A stretch of DNA of 60,000 nt from Owenia fusiformis (GCA_903813345.2 CAIIXF020000002.1:412001-472000), one strand, 5' to 3'. Numbered from the stretch's first letter, positions 35,613-48,409 are shown. The notes: a model not told the origin generated them from the letters alone. Numbers and translations: made by a program.

Positions 35613-36867
35613 CTGAGGTCTTTATTACGATTCGAACATGAAAACTCACCAGCATATTGCAAAAATGTCAATTTCGATGTTCATTTCCATTTTTTTCATT
35701 TCTACTTCCGGTTGAGCGTTTGGCAGTTCCAATTTGTTTACTTACCTCCTGACCCCAACTTAAGTTTTTTATTGACATTTCGGCCTATTTTATTGGTTTC
35801 ACGCATATCTACTACATTGATAACAGTTGAGATTACAGTTTACAAATGCTCCGACAGAAAAGTTTGGCTCCGGACAATTTTTCCCTGCCATTTTGAATTT
35901 TGAAGACGAGGGGGGATGCGAAAAGAACGGAACGGCCTAAACTGACCAATGAGTGCACTGAACGAAACACTTAGTACAGAGCCGGGGAATTGAACTCGAA
36001 TATAACCCAGCTGAAGCATTGACTTTGTGCACAGTTTATAGAAGGCATGAATACAGTCAATTGTATTTCAAGCAAATGTCTATTTTAAAAATGTAACAAT
36101 GTTATTGTACCTCATATTGTATTTGTATTTCAAGCATATGTCTATTTTAAAAAGGTAACAACATTATTGTACCTCATATTGTATTTGTATTTCAAGCATA
36201 GAGTATATTTTGCTAATACTATACCCTATTCACTAAATATATTCTTGTTAATCGAATCCAGTTGCACAATTAACAATACGACAGCTAAACTATGAACTGA
36301 TTTCCGAAGCTTTTAGGAAATTGTATAAATCATCATTACAGTATTGGCCACAAATCAGCAAATATGTACTGGAATTATATGCAATTTTGGAAACATTGTA
36401 TGAATGAAAGCTGCATCATAAACGAAAATATTTTTTGAAATCCTGTGCAGAAAATATTTACAAAGCTATCATTCAGTACCAAAGACTAAATACAATGCAC
36501 CGATATCATAAAACTATATATAGCAGTGTAAAGTAGTGTATCTCCTTAAAATAATTATCATATATGCAATAATCCTATCATTTGTAACGTTTCTGAAAGC
36601 TCTGCAATCAAATCATCTCCTTTGTCCAAAACCACAGAGTGAAAACTGTAATTTTATACATTTGCATTCAAAAATAAGTCTCTTTCCCCAAGGGCCATAT
36701 TCAATTGCTTAAATGTTTTTTTCATTGCTCAAATTGCTAACAATGGTATAACATTTTGATTTGAATGTTATATGATCCACCACAGGTTCCCCCCAGTGTT
36801 CTCTTTCTCGTCATACCAGTCTCTTGGTTTCCCTTTAAATGTCAAACTCTTCTAATTTTGGAGTCCT
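35613..36867. repeat. Intergenic stretch with a 63-bp repeat unit
   Basis: The unit tattttaaaaaggtaacaat followed by gttattgtacctcatattgt occurs at about 35418-35470, and twice in near-tandem at about 36075-36125 and 36140-36190. This lies 3' of the NRF-6-like gene 1 (minus strand). No exon is seen. Confidence 0.6.
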
Positions 36868-39800
36868 TTATTTGTTCTTTTTATTTCGTGGAAACATAAT
36901 TTTCTCAAGGTGCAACATTGGAATCTCAAATGTCAATGTAACCAGGATACTTGCAGCTATCGTTACACATAGGACTGCGCAAAACAGAAACACCTGAAAT
37001 TGTAAATTTTTGAAATAGAGAGCGATATACTAAAAGAATACTAGAGGATATTGTTACACAGAGAATTGCACCACAAAACAGCAACACCTAAAATTGTATA
37101 TTTATTTTTGGACTTAAGAGTGGCACACTATATGTATACTTGCAGCTATTGTTGCACATAGGATTGCGCAAAAAAAGAGAAACACCCGAAAGAATAAATT
37201 ATTGAAATACTGAGTGATATGGTATAAGTTTACTTGAAGCTAATGTTAGGATTGCGCAAAACAGAAACACCCGAAAGTGTGATTAATTGCAATCGAGAGA
37301 GATACTATAATCTAAAGTCTTTAGTACACTATTAGTATTATATGTTATTAGTAACATTGCAAAACGAACAAGTGATTAAAAAATATATCTACCAATTCTG
37401 GAAATATCCTCATATACTGTAGCTGTCTCCTGTTGTAGTGATAATAGTACATGACCATTGGATGGATCAAGTATCCAGTGTACGTCAACTTAGAAAGAGG
37501 GATCCAAACTCGCCATGACATAAGCTCGTTTACCACTCCTGAAATACATGCAAGTCTTTAATTGGCTATAGCCAAAGGCCATTGGATATTACATGTTTCA
37601 TAAGAAGAGTGTCAATTCAAAATAATGATCCAAACTCGTGACATGAACTCGTTCACGACTCCTAAAAACATGGCTCGTCTTTAATTGGCAATATACAATG
37701 ATAATTGGAGGTTACAAGTAACAATTAATGTATCATTAAAATAAGCTGCAATATGATAAAATAACACTGAATGTATTGAATGATATTAGGAAATATACCA
37801 TAGGAATTGCTAAAAATTACATTGCATGAAAAGTATTGCATAATAGAACATAATATTCTGAACCTCCTTAATGTTAGGTACATTTTGCTGAAGAAGTAGA
37901 AGAAACGTTTGTTGTGAAAATCTAGCCATCTAATTTTAATTTTAAACGAGTGGAAATTTGAGGTACATTTCATAATCTGATTCTGAGTCACCTAGAGTTT
38001 GTATAATGATTGAAGTCAAACCCTTGAGAGAGCCAAAGATGTACTATTCCTTCTATATAAATGAGATGAAAAACAAGAGCGGATATAGCCTACCTTAGAT
38101 TAGCACGTGCAATGCGCACCTGTGAAGAGTGAGCGGAGCAAACGTTGCCCTTGAGCAATGCAAAGAGAATGGATGCCCGGGCTAGAGGGAAAGGTCACCG
38201 CAAAGAGAGTGACATTTGATCCCACTAAGTGGGACTTGAATGATTCCGTATCCAGACTGAATGATCTAAGATAATTTCACTTAAATTAATGCCCCCTAGG
38301 AAAAAATCATATCTTCTGCACATTTGCCTGGTAAAGTCAAGCTTGAAAGACAATACATCAGACTTATTTTTAAGAGCCGTACCTCCATATCCAGTGATAC
38401 ACGTCAAGCAAATCCAAGCAACCCCAAGGGCAAAGATATGTCTCTGGAAGGCAAGGTATGTAACAGCCACCGCTCCCTCAAATGGCGTGCCAAGTGGCCT
38501 AAAGTTCCCATAAATTGCAGCATGTATCAATCCCATCGCAACGACCCATCCTATTGCTTGCACCCACTAAAAGCGATTGAGAAATATAGACTATTAGATA
38601 TATATATGGTGGCATTTCAAAAATAAATATTTATTGTATAAATGAAAACATGACATGTTATAAATCAGTGGATAGGGAATTAAATTATCTTTAATTTGTT
38701 ATATTATAAGCTAAAATGTAATATTTTGTCTGTTGACCAGCGTCCATAATACAATAGACGTCACTTTCGTTTCAAAAGGACCTCGAGTTGTAAATGGATT
38801 GTGGAAGTTTTTCATGCAGTTTGATTATGCTTTCATCCAAAAAACGTCAATACACTTTTAAAAATGTTGACTGTAAGATTGCACCATTTAATACCCCCAA
38901 AAATATATCATATTCAAGGATTATCCATGGATTAACAGCAAGGTATTTTCATATTTCAAACTTCAGAGGATTAGGAATAATTGATCCTAACTGATTTTGA
39001 ATAATAAAGATACTATTCTAACTAAGTTTTTTGTAGGCCAATAATTTCTCAAATTGTGAAACTGAACACATTTCTTTATCCCTAGAATTTTCTCTTTGAG
39101 GAATTTCCCATAGAAATCCAAGATACGGTTCCAAGCAGATTTTGATATAACAGGAAAGTCAATCTTTAAAACACAACTTATTGGGTTTCGATATTAACCG
39201 AAACAACTCTGACATCTCTCATAAAACTCACCCATTTCATATTTATTTTTGCTTTTGTTCTCCATATAAAGTATCCTAGCCATATACCAATGATATATGG
39301 CCCAATCCTCGTATATGGCTTTATGTAGTCCTGGACAAAGTCCCCTTTGCCCTGGGCATGTAGAACGCTGATTGCAATGATACTTCCGAGGAACGAAAGT
39401 CCAGTGAGGATATAGCCAACAACAGGTTTCCTAAGGGTTGAGAAAGAAATGATACAAAAATGTTAAATACATTGTATCTAAATGGAGTAGGGTTGTTTGT
39501 CCATGGGACATATGCATTACTAGATGAGAGTTAATGTTTCATTTAGGAGGATATATACAGGGCGTTTATAAAGTTCTTGCAAGTACTCTAAAACAATTTG
39601 TTTGTCAGTCAATCTAGCTGAGGTTTTTACTCAATATACCTCCATTATTCATGAATAAGTTCATGAAGAAATAAAGTTATGACTTCTATAGTAACACGAG
39701 TCGGGGGTAGCCGGAGCAGGCAAAAAAGGATCTTTTTTGTTTGAACGTTCACAAGTTAATGATACACCAGATATTGACTTATCCAATAACAATTTAAAAT

Positions 39801-42800
39801 CAAAAAGTTTGAACATATACAAATAAGATTAAATTTTATATTCACGTGTCTTTGATAATTGAAATATTATGCAAGAAAGAACATGTGGATTATAATCGTG
39901 TGCAAAACATGCGTTATCCTTTGATTTGAAGTTGATATAATTGTACTCGACATTTATATGTTTTATTTAAACACACTTCACGAAATCAGCGGGTTTTTCA
40001 TTTCCAAAACGATAAGAAGCACATTCTCATACCATCTTAGGTAGAATCATATTAAAGACAGAGCCTCCACTATAAAAGCAGCTTGACCAGTAAAAATGGA
40101 GTCATTCTGAATTTGAAAATATTAGGAATATAAAAAATTCTAATCAAGAGGAATAATTTTGATTTTCTGTTAGTTGTAGCCAACAGATCACCATAAAAAT
40201 TGTCACAGATGTTTATGAATACATTCTCCTTGAAATCTATTAATCAATTCTTGCAATTATGCATTACTTTTTTAGAAATCCTAATTTGAAAATTTTTTTA
40301 ATTAAGAGGAGTGGCCTAATTCAAATTTCAACCAATGACGTCAGGTATTCAGGGTCACATGATGTAAAGTTTGTTTGTAAATCTTTCAGAAGCACATGTT
40401 ATAAGTACCATTTCAATAAAACATAATTCATACTACTGTTAATCATAAGAGATGTGTCATTTACTTACCTAACATATGGTATATTAAAAATATGACTCCA
40501 AAGACATTATAATTACAAAATCCAATGTATTTGCTTGATAAATGACTTCAAGGTAACTGGACATACAAATACACACCACAGCCTTTTGTACGAGTTGTGG
40601 ACCACTAAGTCAAACACCCTGAAGTACTTTACGCAAACAATCAAATTAAGTCTTGCCTGAACCGGGGATCGAATCCGGAACCTAAATGCGTAAGAGGTAC
40701 CTGTGCTGCCGCTTAGCTACACGGGTGGACTAAATAAGTGGGTTATTGTACACGGGTAGTACAATAAGTGGAAATTACATAATCATATCTAGAAGATAAG
40801 GAAACATTTTGACTACAGAGAGTCTTTCATGATCAACCGTATCATACACATCCCCTTTTCAGCCTAAATGTATACTCACTTGTACAAGGCAAATACGAAT
40901 ACAGGTGCGGCAATATAAAACTGCATGTCGTTAGCAAGGTACCACGCCCATCCCATGCACTGAAAATAGAAATGCGAAAAGGAATGAGTGCGGCAATATA
41001 GAACTGCATGTCGTTAGCAAGGTACAACGCCCACCATGCACTGAAAATAGAAATGCGAAAGGGATAAGAGTGCAGCAATATAGAACTGCATGTCGTTAGC
41101 AAAGTACCACGCCCATCCCATGTACTGAAAATAGAAATGCGAAAAGGAATGAGTACGGCAATATAGAACTGCATGTCGTTAGCAAGGTACAACGCCTACC
41201 ATGTACTGAAAATAGAAATGGGAAAGGGATAAGAGTGCAGCAATATAGAACTGCATGTCGTTATCAAGATACCAAGGGAGATATTGTATTTGAGATCAAA
41301 AAGAATAGTCGTCACCCCCATAGATCTGATTCTGCATTTTATTAATATAATATTCAAATAGCTAATATTAAACCAGGTACATATACATTGTTATTATAGG
41401 CCTAAAGAAGTAACTATTTCTAAACTTACCAATGGGCCTGGTATATATAGATTGTTGATATATAGCAGATTAGTCCACCAGTGCATTCGGCATCCTTCAA
41501 CTTCGTTCATGCGAAGGGGCCAAAGTGGGCCGTCGCCCGTATATTTGAAAAGGGTGGCCAAAAACATGATGAGTATCATATAAACTGGAGTTAACCTATA
41601 AATCAAAATGAAAACATCGATAATAAGAAGTAATTTTTCTTCTGTAATAAAACAAAAATTTAAGATTCACAATTAAAAGAACAAGAAAAATATTGTAGAT
41701 AATGACTTAATGTGTAAAGAATCAATATATAGTTTTCTTTCTCCACCTTCGAGGAAACACACCAACAATTCAAGACAGCAAGACCAGGTAACATTCCATT
41801 CAAACAAAATACCATTGCAATGCATGTCGAAGAATTAAACAAAATGATAACCAATGCTCTTGACAACTAAAAGTTGGAGATACCAAAAACCTCTTCACAT
41901 TAGTCATACTATTTAAAAAACAATGATGGCCATCAAGAAATAGCAATACCCGTTTCTTGTTTTACAACGACCTAATTATAAGAGTTTTATGTCATGGTCA
42001 GGAAAAATATGAGTCTACATCAGTCATACGGAAATCAAAGTAACTAAAAATCATAATAACAAGATATCAATATAAGAAAGGGCCAGTAATGCCATATTGA
42101 TTCAGCCCTGACAATATGTAGCCATCAATAGTATTGCATTGTTGACGTAAAACCTTTTTTACTTTTTCTTTAATTCAGATGTTTTACTATTTACAATTTT
42201 GTCACATAAAAGTCGTTTGTGTTCAATACATTTATTACAAGACGTATTTTCACAATCTTTGAGGTTTTCATTCAGGTTTTGTAGTTTTTTGTATATTTAC
42301 GTTCTCAGATATCCAAGTTCACATCAATAATTAAAGAATTAAAACTTATATAAATAAGTTATTATTAAATAAGTTAAATTGAAACATTTTTCAAAAAATA
42401 TAGGAATAAATGAGCTGACTATACTACATACAGACGACAAAAAAGACAAAACGAGAAAGGATATTATTTTTCAAATAACCATATTCTACTTTCATCGCTC
42501 CAGTTCATAGTTTACATTCATATAGAATAAAACTCTACGACCGAGATACATTGTTCCTTTCTACTTGTGGTTTTTGGAATAGTCAGTCTAGTTTTCCACT
42601 TTATACCCTTATGTTTCCATACCTCCAAAACCTGTGGAAGAAGTACAATCCCATCTGCTTGAGCTGTAATCTCCCACCTTGTCTGTCCAGTGTCTTCAAG
42701 AAGGAAATGGCAACAAGGAAGCCACTGAAAATGTATTTAACCAACATTCAAAAGAAAAGTTTTCGCGATTATGTGTTTTATGTACATAAAAGTACAATTT

Positions 42801-45800
42801 ACTTTCTAAAAATATCAACGGTTTCTTTGCCTAAATACTAGCCTCCTTTTTGTACCCCGGATGCCCCGAATCTGATAAATCCCAGAAACGAGTCCCCCTT
42901 TTGTATGTTTACGTTTGCAATGATTCGGGTAAAACTCAATGCATATCGGATGAATATATAAGAAAAAATCAGACTATATTTTGACCATTTTGCCCCATAA
43001 CGTTTATTTTACAAGTACTTTTCACATGTTTAAATATTTTGGCCATAGCCATGGGCTTGCGAGAATTCAATACATACGAATTTAGCGAATTTATTTGATG
43101 ATATTCAATGAAAGATAACTTAGCTATCGAACACAAACCTTCATAATGAATCGACTGCCAGCTTGATATTTTTGAGATCTCTGTTATGATATTTTTGAAT
43201 AATACTATACCTTAAAAGGAAGAATGAATCGACTGCAAGCTGCATATTTGTGAGAGCTCTGTTATGGTATTTACCATAGTACTCAGGATACATCCAAAAA
43301 TGGTAATTTTCTGTAAATAATTATTAAGCCTCTTGTATCGTCTAATCAGTGTGTCCTGTCAAATATGTATGTCTAGACTGGATAATATAGCATATATTTC
43401 ATATTGGATTACTTTATGGTATTTTGAAATTGAAAAGCAGTAACAAATAGTAGAATGGGCTTTTCTAAATCATAATTGCAAAGGAGATAACATTAAGATA
43501 ATTTAGTTTTTTTGTCCTTTGTATTCACCATAATATGCTTTCAGCTTTACATTTCGATTGTATGTTTGAATTAAATTATAAATCATATGTAACATTAAAC
43601 TTGTCCAACTAAAATTATAAGCATACTAACCAAGAGATACCCCCATATCTCCCAAATAGATTCCCAATTGAAATGTATGTCCGAGTATGATATATGCCAT
43701 ACTCAGGAATCGTATACAATTTAGGGCGAGATACGAGCCTTTTGGAGCGTCAACACTCATCAGTTGCGGAAGATTGCTATACACTGAGAAGGCAAGAATG
43801 ATTTGAATACCAACTCCTATAATTAAAAGAGAGGAGGATATACATGTTGACAAATCATATACAATTTAGTGCGAGATACGACCCTTTGGGAGCATGAACA
43901 CTCATCAGTTGGGGAAGATTGCTATACACTGAGAAGGCAAGAATGATTTGAATACCAACTCCTATAATATAAAGAGAGTAGGATATACGACATGTTGACA
44001 AATCATATACAATTGAGGGCGAGATGAGCCTTTGGGAGCATCAACACTCATCAGTTGGGGAAGATTGCTGTACACTGAGAAGGCAAGAATGATTTGAATA
44101 CCAACTCCTATAATATAAAGAAAGTAGGATATACGATTTGTTGACAAATCATATACAATTTAGGGCGAGATACGAGCCTTTGGGAGCATGAACACTCATC
44201 AGTTGGGGAAGATTGCTATACACTGAGAAGGCAAGAATGATTTGAATACCAACTCCTGTAATATAAAGAGAGTAGGATATACGACATGTTGACAAATCAT
44301 ATACAATTTAGGGCGAGATACGAGCCTTTGGGAGCATCAACACTCATCAGTTGGGGAAGATTGCTGTACACTGAGAAGGCAAGAATGATTCGAATACCAA
44401 CTCCTATAATATAAAGAAAGTAGGATATACGATTTGTTGACAAATCATATACAATTTAGGGCGAGATACGAGCCTTTGGGAGCATGAACACTCATCAGTT
44501 GGGGAAGATTGCTATACACCGATAAGGCAAGAATGATTCGAATACCAACTCCTGTAATATAAATTTTGAATTATAATGTACATTTATGTGATATAGATAT
44601 GGACTTTAATGGATTTGCTATCAAAGTCAACAAAGCAGAGATATTTTTCCATTTATTAAGTAACTTAGATTTAATAGTCTAAAATGATAATACTACGTTA
44701 TTAAGAAAAGATCATTGGCGTTTTTTAGAAGTATTCATTATCAAGTCAAATTTTCTCTGAAACCTTCTAATTTTGTGCCCGTCAGCCTTTGATGATAAAA
44801 TCTAGTAGATAGTTAGCATGGTCTGAGTTGGTCAATAAATTGAAAAATACCTATGTTATGGTATTCACCATAACATAGGTATTTTATTTTACCTGGGCTG
44901 TATGGTTTTGGTTTGTGACTTGGGAGTGGGACATTAGCAGTCACGATCTTAACATTCCCGTTGCTAATACCATTAGTTGCAGCATCCTCCTTTTTAGCAC
45001 CAGGAGTCACGTTTTTAACACTTCCGTTGGTGACCCCGTTAGTTGAAGCATATTCCTTTCTCGCATCGTTTAGATGCAATGTAGTATAAACATGGTTCAC
45101 TTCATCTAGAACCTTCTCTTGATTCAATGTAGTATAAGTATGGTTCGCTTCATTTGAAACCTTCTCTGTGTAATAAACACCGTTGGGTTGGTTTTTGGAT
45201 GTAAAACTTGTCGCTTGAGTGCCATGTTCATCATATGCGTGATTGACTTTTGAGGTGGTTTCTTTGTATATTTCGGCCTCTTTCTCGTGTTGTTTTCGTT
45301 TAGGTGTAATGTAAAATATATCCATCGCCGTAGCTCCTAGCACAATTGCAACAAAAATGCTGATAATGCACCTGAAAATGTAAAAAAATTATTCATAGTT
45401 GATAAGTCAATGTTCCATGTATCACGCGACTGATTAAAATAGTCTTCGAGAACATGAATATGAACCCAGGTTCGGTAACGTCGGAGTTTATATCACGAAG
45501 ATGGCCGAAGACGATTCAAGCAGCCAATCAAAAAGGGTTCGGGCTAAAGTAACTACCATGAACTATAATGAGAGTTTTAGTATTCTTATCCAATAAATGT
45601 CAGCTACTAATCAAAATACAATTATAAATTCAAACTATTGGAAGATGACTTAATAGCTGACTAAATATATATGAATCCACATATTACTCACAAGGCTACA
45701 ATGGCCCCCGGGTCGTCTTTGATCAATCCTCTACCAGATGTGGGGTTTTCTACAGATATAACACCAAATGAAGTTTCGCCATCATTCAGCATTTGGTGTA

Positions 45801-48409
45801 CATCAGACGCTTTGCAGCTATCAGGTGCGCATACCCCAAATGTAATGGTGAACTAAATAAAATGAAATATATGCATACATGTTCTATTCAGTAGAAAAGT
45901 GTTAAGTACTATGATTGTAACAACAAACTTTCACAAACCTCCCAATGTAAGCCATCTGACAAACTATTATTTATAAGTATACCCATACCCTTAGTAAGAT
46001 ATTTATCATGGAAATAACTCCGTTCAAAATTACGTGTCTCCATAATATAATTTACTGTGTAGAGGAAAATCCCAGATATTCCTCAAAAAAGCTTACCCCA
46101 TCTAAGGCAAGTATGATAACTCGGTAGTACTGCGCCTTGAAGTTTGCATGGAGGCTAACATCTCTTATTGGTATTCTGTCGTCATTATATTCAGTATAGT
46201 TGAACACCTTGTTATCGACCTTTAAGGACATACATAGATCATAGTCTCCATTCCAGAACCCTTTGCCGCTTGCAATACCTGCTGGTGCCACCGCATCGGC
46301 ATCAAGCACTGCAAAAAGGATGTCTTACAAACTAGAATTAAACACCTTGTTATCGACTTTCAGGGACAAATATAGGTCATGGTCTCCATTCCGAAACCCT
46401 TTGCCGCTTACTATACTCGCTGGTGCAACCGCATCGGCATCGAAAACTACAAAAATGTCCTAAAAGTAATGTTAAAAACCTTGCTCTCCACTTTCAGGGA
46501 CATACAAAGGTCATAGTCTCCATTCCAGAACGACTTGCCGCTTGCAACACCCGCTGGTGTAACCGCATCGGCATCAAGCACTGCAAAAAGGATGTCTTAC
46601 AAGTAGATTTAAACACTTTAATATCGACTTTCAGGGACAAACATAGGTCATAGTCTCCATTCCAAAACACTTTGCCACTTGCAATACCCGCTGGTGCAAC
46701 CGCATCGGCATCGAGCACTACAAAAGGGATGTCTTACAAGTAGAATTAAACGCTTTATTATCGACTTTCAGGGACAAACATAGGTCATAGTCTCCATTCC
46801 AAAACCCCCTGCCACTTGCTATACCCGCTGGTGCAACCGCATCGGCATCAAACACTACAAAAAATCTCTTACAAGTAATGTTCAATACCTCGCTATCCAC
46901 TTTCAGGGACATACAAAGGTCATAGTCTCCATTCAAAATCCCTTTGCCGCTTGCTATACCGGCTGGTGGAACCGCATCCGCATAGACCACTACAAAAAAG
47001 GATATCTCACAAGTAAAGTTAAACACCTTGTTATCCATTTTAGGGACATACAAAGGTCATAGTCTCCATTCCAGAACCCTTTGCCACTTGCAATACCCGC
47101 TGGTGCAACCGCATCGGCATCAAGCACTACAAAATAAATGTCTTACAAGTAAAGTTAAACACCTTGTTATCCACTTTTCAGGACATACAAAGGTCATAGT
47201 CTCCATTCCAAAACCCTTTGCCGCTTGCAATACCGGCATCAGGAACTGCATCGGCATCAGGAACAACAAAAAGATGTCTCATAAGTAAGGTCTCATCATT
47301 CATGGAAATGTCATTGTAATCACCCACTTGTCCTTAGTTTACAAATCATTCATTTTCCTATTTTGGATTTTTCCTTTGTTACATATTAGAAATATATAGT
47401 ATAAAATTCATTTTTCAAATCTGAAAAAACCCTTCATCGATATACAAAAGGTTTTTGGTGTTTCATATGGCATGGCTAAATCATATTACAGAGAGACACA
47501 AAACTGCAGCCCTCTGATTTTGGAAAAGGTTTCTTGTTATAATAGAATGTATTTGAAAAAAAACGTTTGTGAAGTAAGATGCTATCCAGGGGCGGATCTG
47601 GGAACCAACAAGGGGGGGGGGGGCAAAATTTCAGGTCAGAGAAAAAAAGTTTGGGCCCCCAAAACGCAAAAGTGGGCCCAAATTTTGAAATTTTGAGGCC
47701 CATTTTCTTCAAAATTTGGCCTGAATTGAAAAAATAAGGCCTTAAAAGGCCCAGTAATGACCAAAAAGGCAGACTTTTTGGGGCCTTAAGGCCTTTTTCG
47801 GCCCAACATTTTTTTGCCCCCCCCCCCCCTAATCCGCCAGTGCTATCTACAGCTTGTACAGGGCACTAACGGTCTTGAGGTTTTGACAAAGAAAATGTTT
47901 TACATATAGGTTTGTCCAAGCCCAAATCATTCGAAATTCCAGTGAATACTATGCCAAATCGGTAATACTTTAACTAAAATGTTGGTATAGATTGAAGTTA
48001 TTCTTCATTATGAGTGTATATCAGCGATCCAGAAATGACCCAAATATAGACAAATAAAAATAAATTTCTTCAATAAATTATATTTTGTTCAATCAAATGT
48101 AAAGACATGACTATAATGCTAATGATAAAACATATACATACTTAAGGTAATTTCTGGTGGCACCGACTGATTGGTCAATATCGGTACCAGAGGATTGTTA
48201 AGCACTGCCATATAGAACTGAAAATCCGACCAACATTTTGGTGTTATCGACGTTGTGTTCTTTAAAGTATTCCCGAGAAACAACGGACCCATTTCAGTTT
48301 TGAAAGTGGTGAGGATTTCTGAAAACCATATTGCCTTCTGCGCCTCTGTCGGGTAGAGACAAATCCCAAGAAGGCAGGTCAGTTTGATGAATATCCTTAG
48401 CGGGTCCAT
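36868..48409 (-). CDS. NRF-6-like membrane acyltransferase, gene 1 (13 exons, complete)
   Basis: Exons, in transcript order: 48142-48409, 46097-46308, 45692-45852, 44893-45371, 43631-43816, 43211-43310, 42623-42724, 41430-41595, 40880-40959, 39232-39430, 38383-38566, 37393-37538, 36868-36993. Every junction is GT-AG and all phases agree: 2409 bases, 802 residues plus stop. Start MDPLRI (48409) opens a signal peptide (1-23). The extracellular NRF domain spans about 24-213 and has GDYDLC and GVCAPDSC. A membrane segment (about 214-235) and a charged, internally repetitive cytoplasmic linker follow (exon 4). The acyltransferase-3 domain (about 374-790) shows RFLSMAYIILGHT (H420), YLANDMQFYI, YTRIGPYIIG and WIPLSKLTYTGYLIHP. 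C. elegans NRF-6 and relatives are multi-pass proteins implicated in lipid and drug transport across epithelia; the substrate is unknown. Several exons have tandem partial copies in the adjacent intron (described separately). The head-to-tail paralogue lies upstream at 52711-60000. Confidence 0.92.
37021..37295 (-). repeat. Degenerate copies of the exon 13 acceptor region
   Basis: Three diverged copies of the start of exon 13 with its acceptor lie in intron 12: around 37050-37090, 37130-37190 and 37215-37275. Each keeps a variant of ttgcagctattgttacacat, then gcgcaaaacagaaacacc(t/c)gaaa. They lack the rest of the exon and have stops in frame, so they are not alternative exons as they stand. 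Confidence 0.65.
37615..37700 (-). repeat. Partial copy of the exon 12 acceptor region
   Basis: gatccaaactcgtgacatga with ctcgttcacgactcct and tctttaattggcaat repeats the end of exon 12 (37499-37570) about 128 bases upstream in the transcript. The same boundary is triplicated in gene 2 (53520-53880). Confidence 0.6.
40565..40735 (-). repeat. tRNA-derived SINE-like element in intron 9
   Basis: On the minus strand, gtgtagctaagcggcagc resembles an RNA polymerase III A box region, and ggttccggattcgatcccc an excellent B box. A further 100 bases follow without tRNA 3' folding. This is the layout of a tRNA-derived SINE head and body. The cloverleaf is not intact, so no functional tRNA is called. 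Confidence 0.55.
40960..41275 (-). repeat. Four extra partial copies of exon 9 and its acceptor (about 82.5-bp array)
   Basis: The landmark ctgcatgtcgtta occurs in true exon 9 at 40921 and then at 41004, 41086, 41169 and 41251, spacings 83, 82, 83 and 82. Each unit carries part of the YLANDMQFYI coding stretch and the tgaaaatagaaatgcga intron tail that forms the acceptor. The 3' part of the exon and its donor are missing from the copies, so only the true exon can splice normally. The paralogous exon 9 in gene 2 (56022-56101) is single. Confidence 0.92.
43135..43205 (-). repeat. Partial copy of the exon 6 donor region
   Basis: A diverged copy of the 3' half of exon 6 lies about 78 bases downstream in the transcript (atgaatcgactgcc at 43146 against 43224). 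In gene 2 the equivalent boundary is repeated 15 times (58020-59520). Confidence 0.6.
43855..44565 (-). repeat. Five extra partial copies of exon 5 and its acceptor (about 147-bp array)
   Basis: The landmark cactcatcag occurs in true exon 5 at 43754 and then at 43899, 44045, 44193, 44341 and 44489 (spacings 145-148). Each unit includes an acceptor-like ttatag, the first two-thirds of the exon up to about the ALNC codons, and then intron sequence with no donor. Alternating units share variants (atgaaca or atcaaca), which suggests that later steps duplicated pairs. Confidence 0.92.
44844..44885. repeat. Perfect 19-bp hairpin 7 bases inside intron 4
   Basis: aaaatacctatgttatggt, loop attc, then accataacataggtatttt: a perfect 19-base stem with a 4-base loop. 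It begins seven bases past the exon 4 donor of NRF-6-like gene 1 (exon ends at 44893), so the transcript would fold a strong hairpin beside the 5' splice site. Confidence 0.95.
46309..47290 (-). repeat. Seven extra partial copies of exon 2 and its acceptor (about 137-bp array)
   Basis: The landmark gcatcggcatc occurs in true exon 2 at 46293 and then near 46431, 46565, 46702, 46839, 46974, 47111 and 47248 (spacings 134-138). Every unit carries an acceptor, the ADAVAPAGIASG and WNGDYDLC coding stretch, and then diverges before the exon's 3' half and donor. The copies encode near-identical partial peptides, which makes several open frames that look like genes but are not. Confidence 0.93.
47587..47844. 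mobile_element. Small GGCGG-ended repeat, copy 2 (in intron 1)
   Basis: Reverse complement of the element at 13513-13757: it starts ggggcggatctgggaaccaa and ends cctaatccgccagtg, with the same ggcctt and gggccc blocks between. It sits in intron 1 of NRF-6-like gene 1. Overlapping open frames on both strands are repeat-derived. Confidence 0.7.

Noticed and set aside
46263-47288. Several open frames on both strands between exons 1 and 2 of NRF-6-like gene 1
   Set aside because: They are partial exon 2 copies or their opposite strand, lacking donors and the 3' half of the exon.
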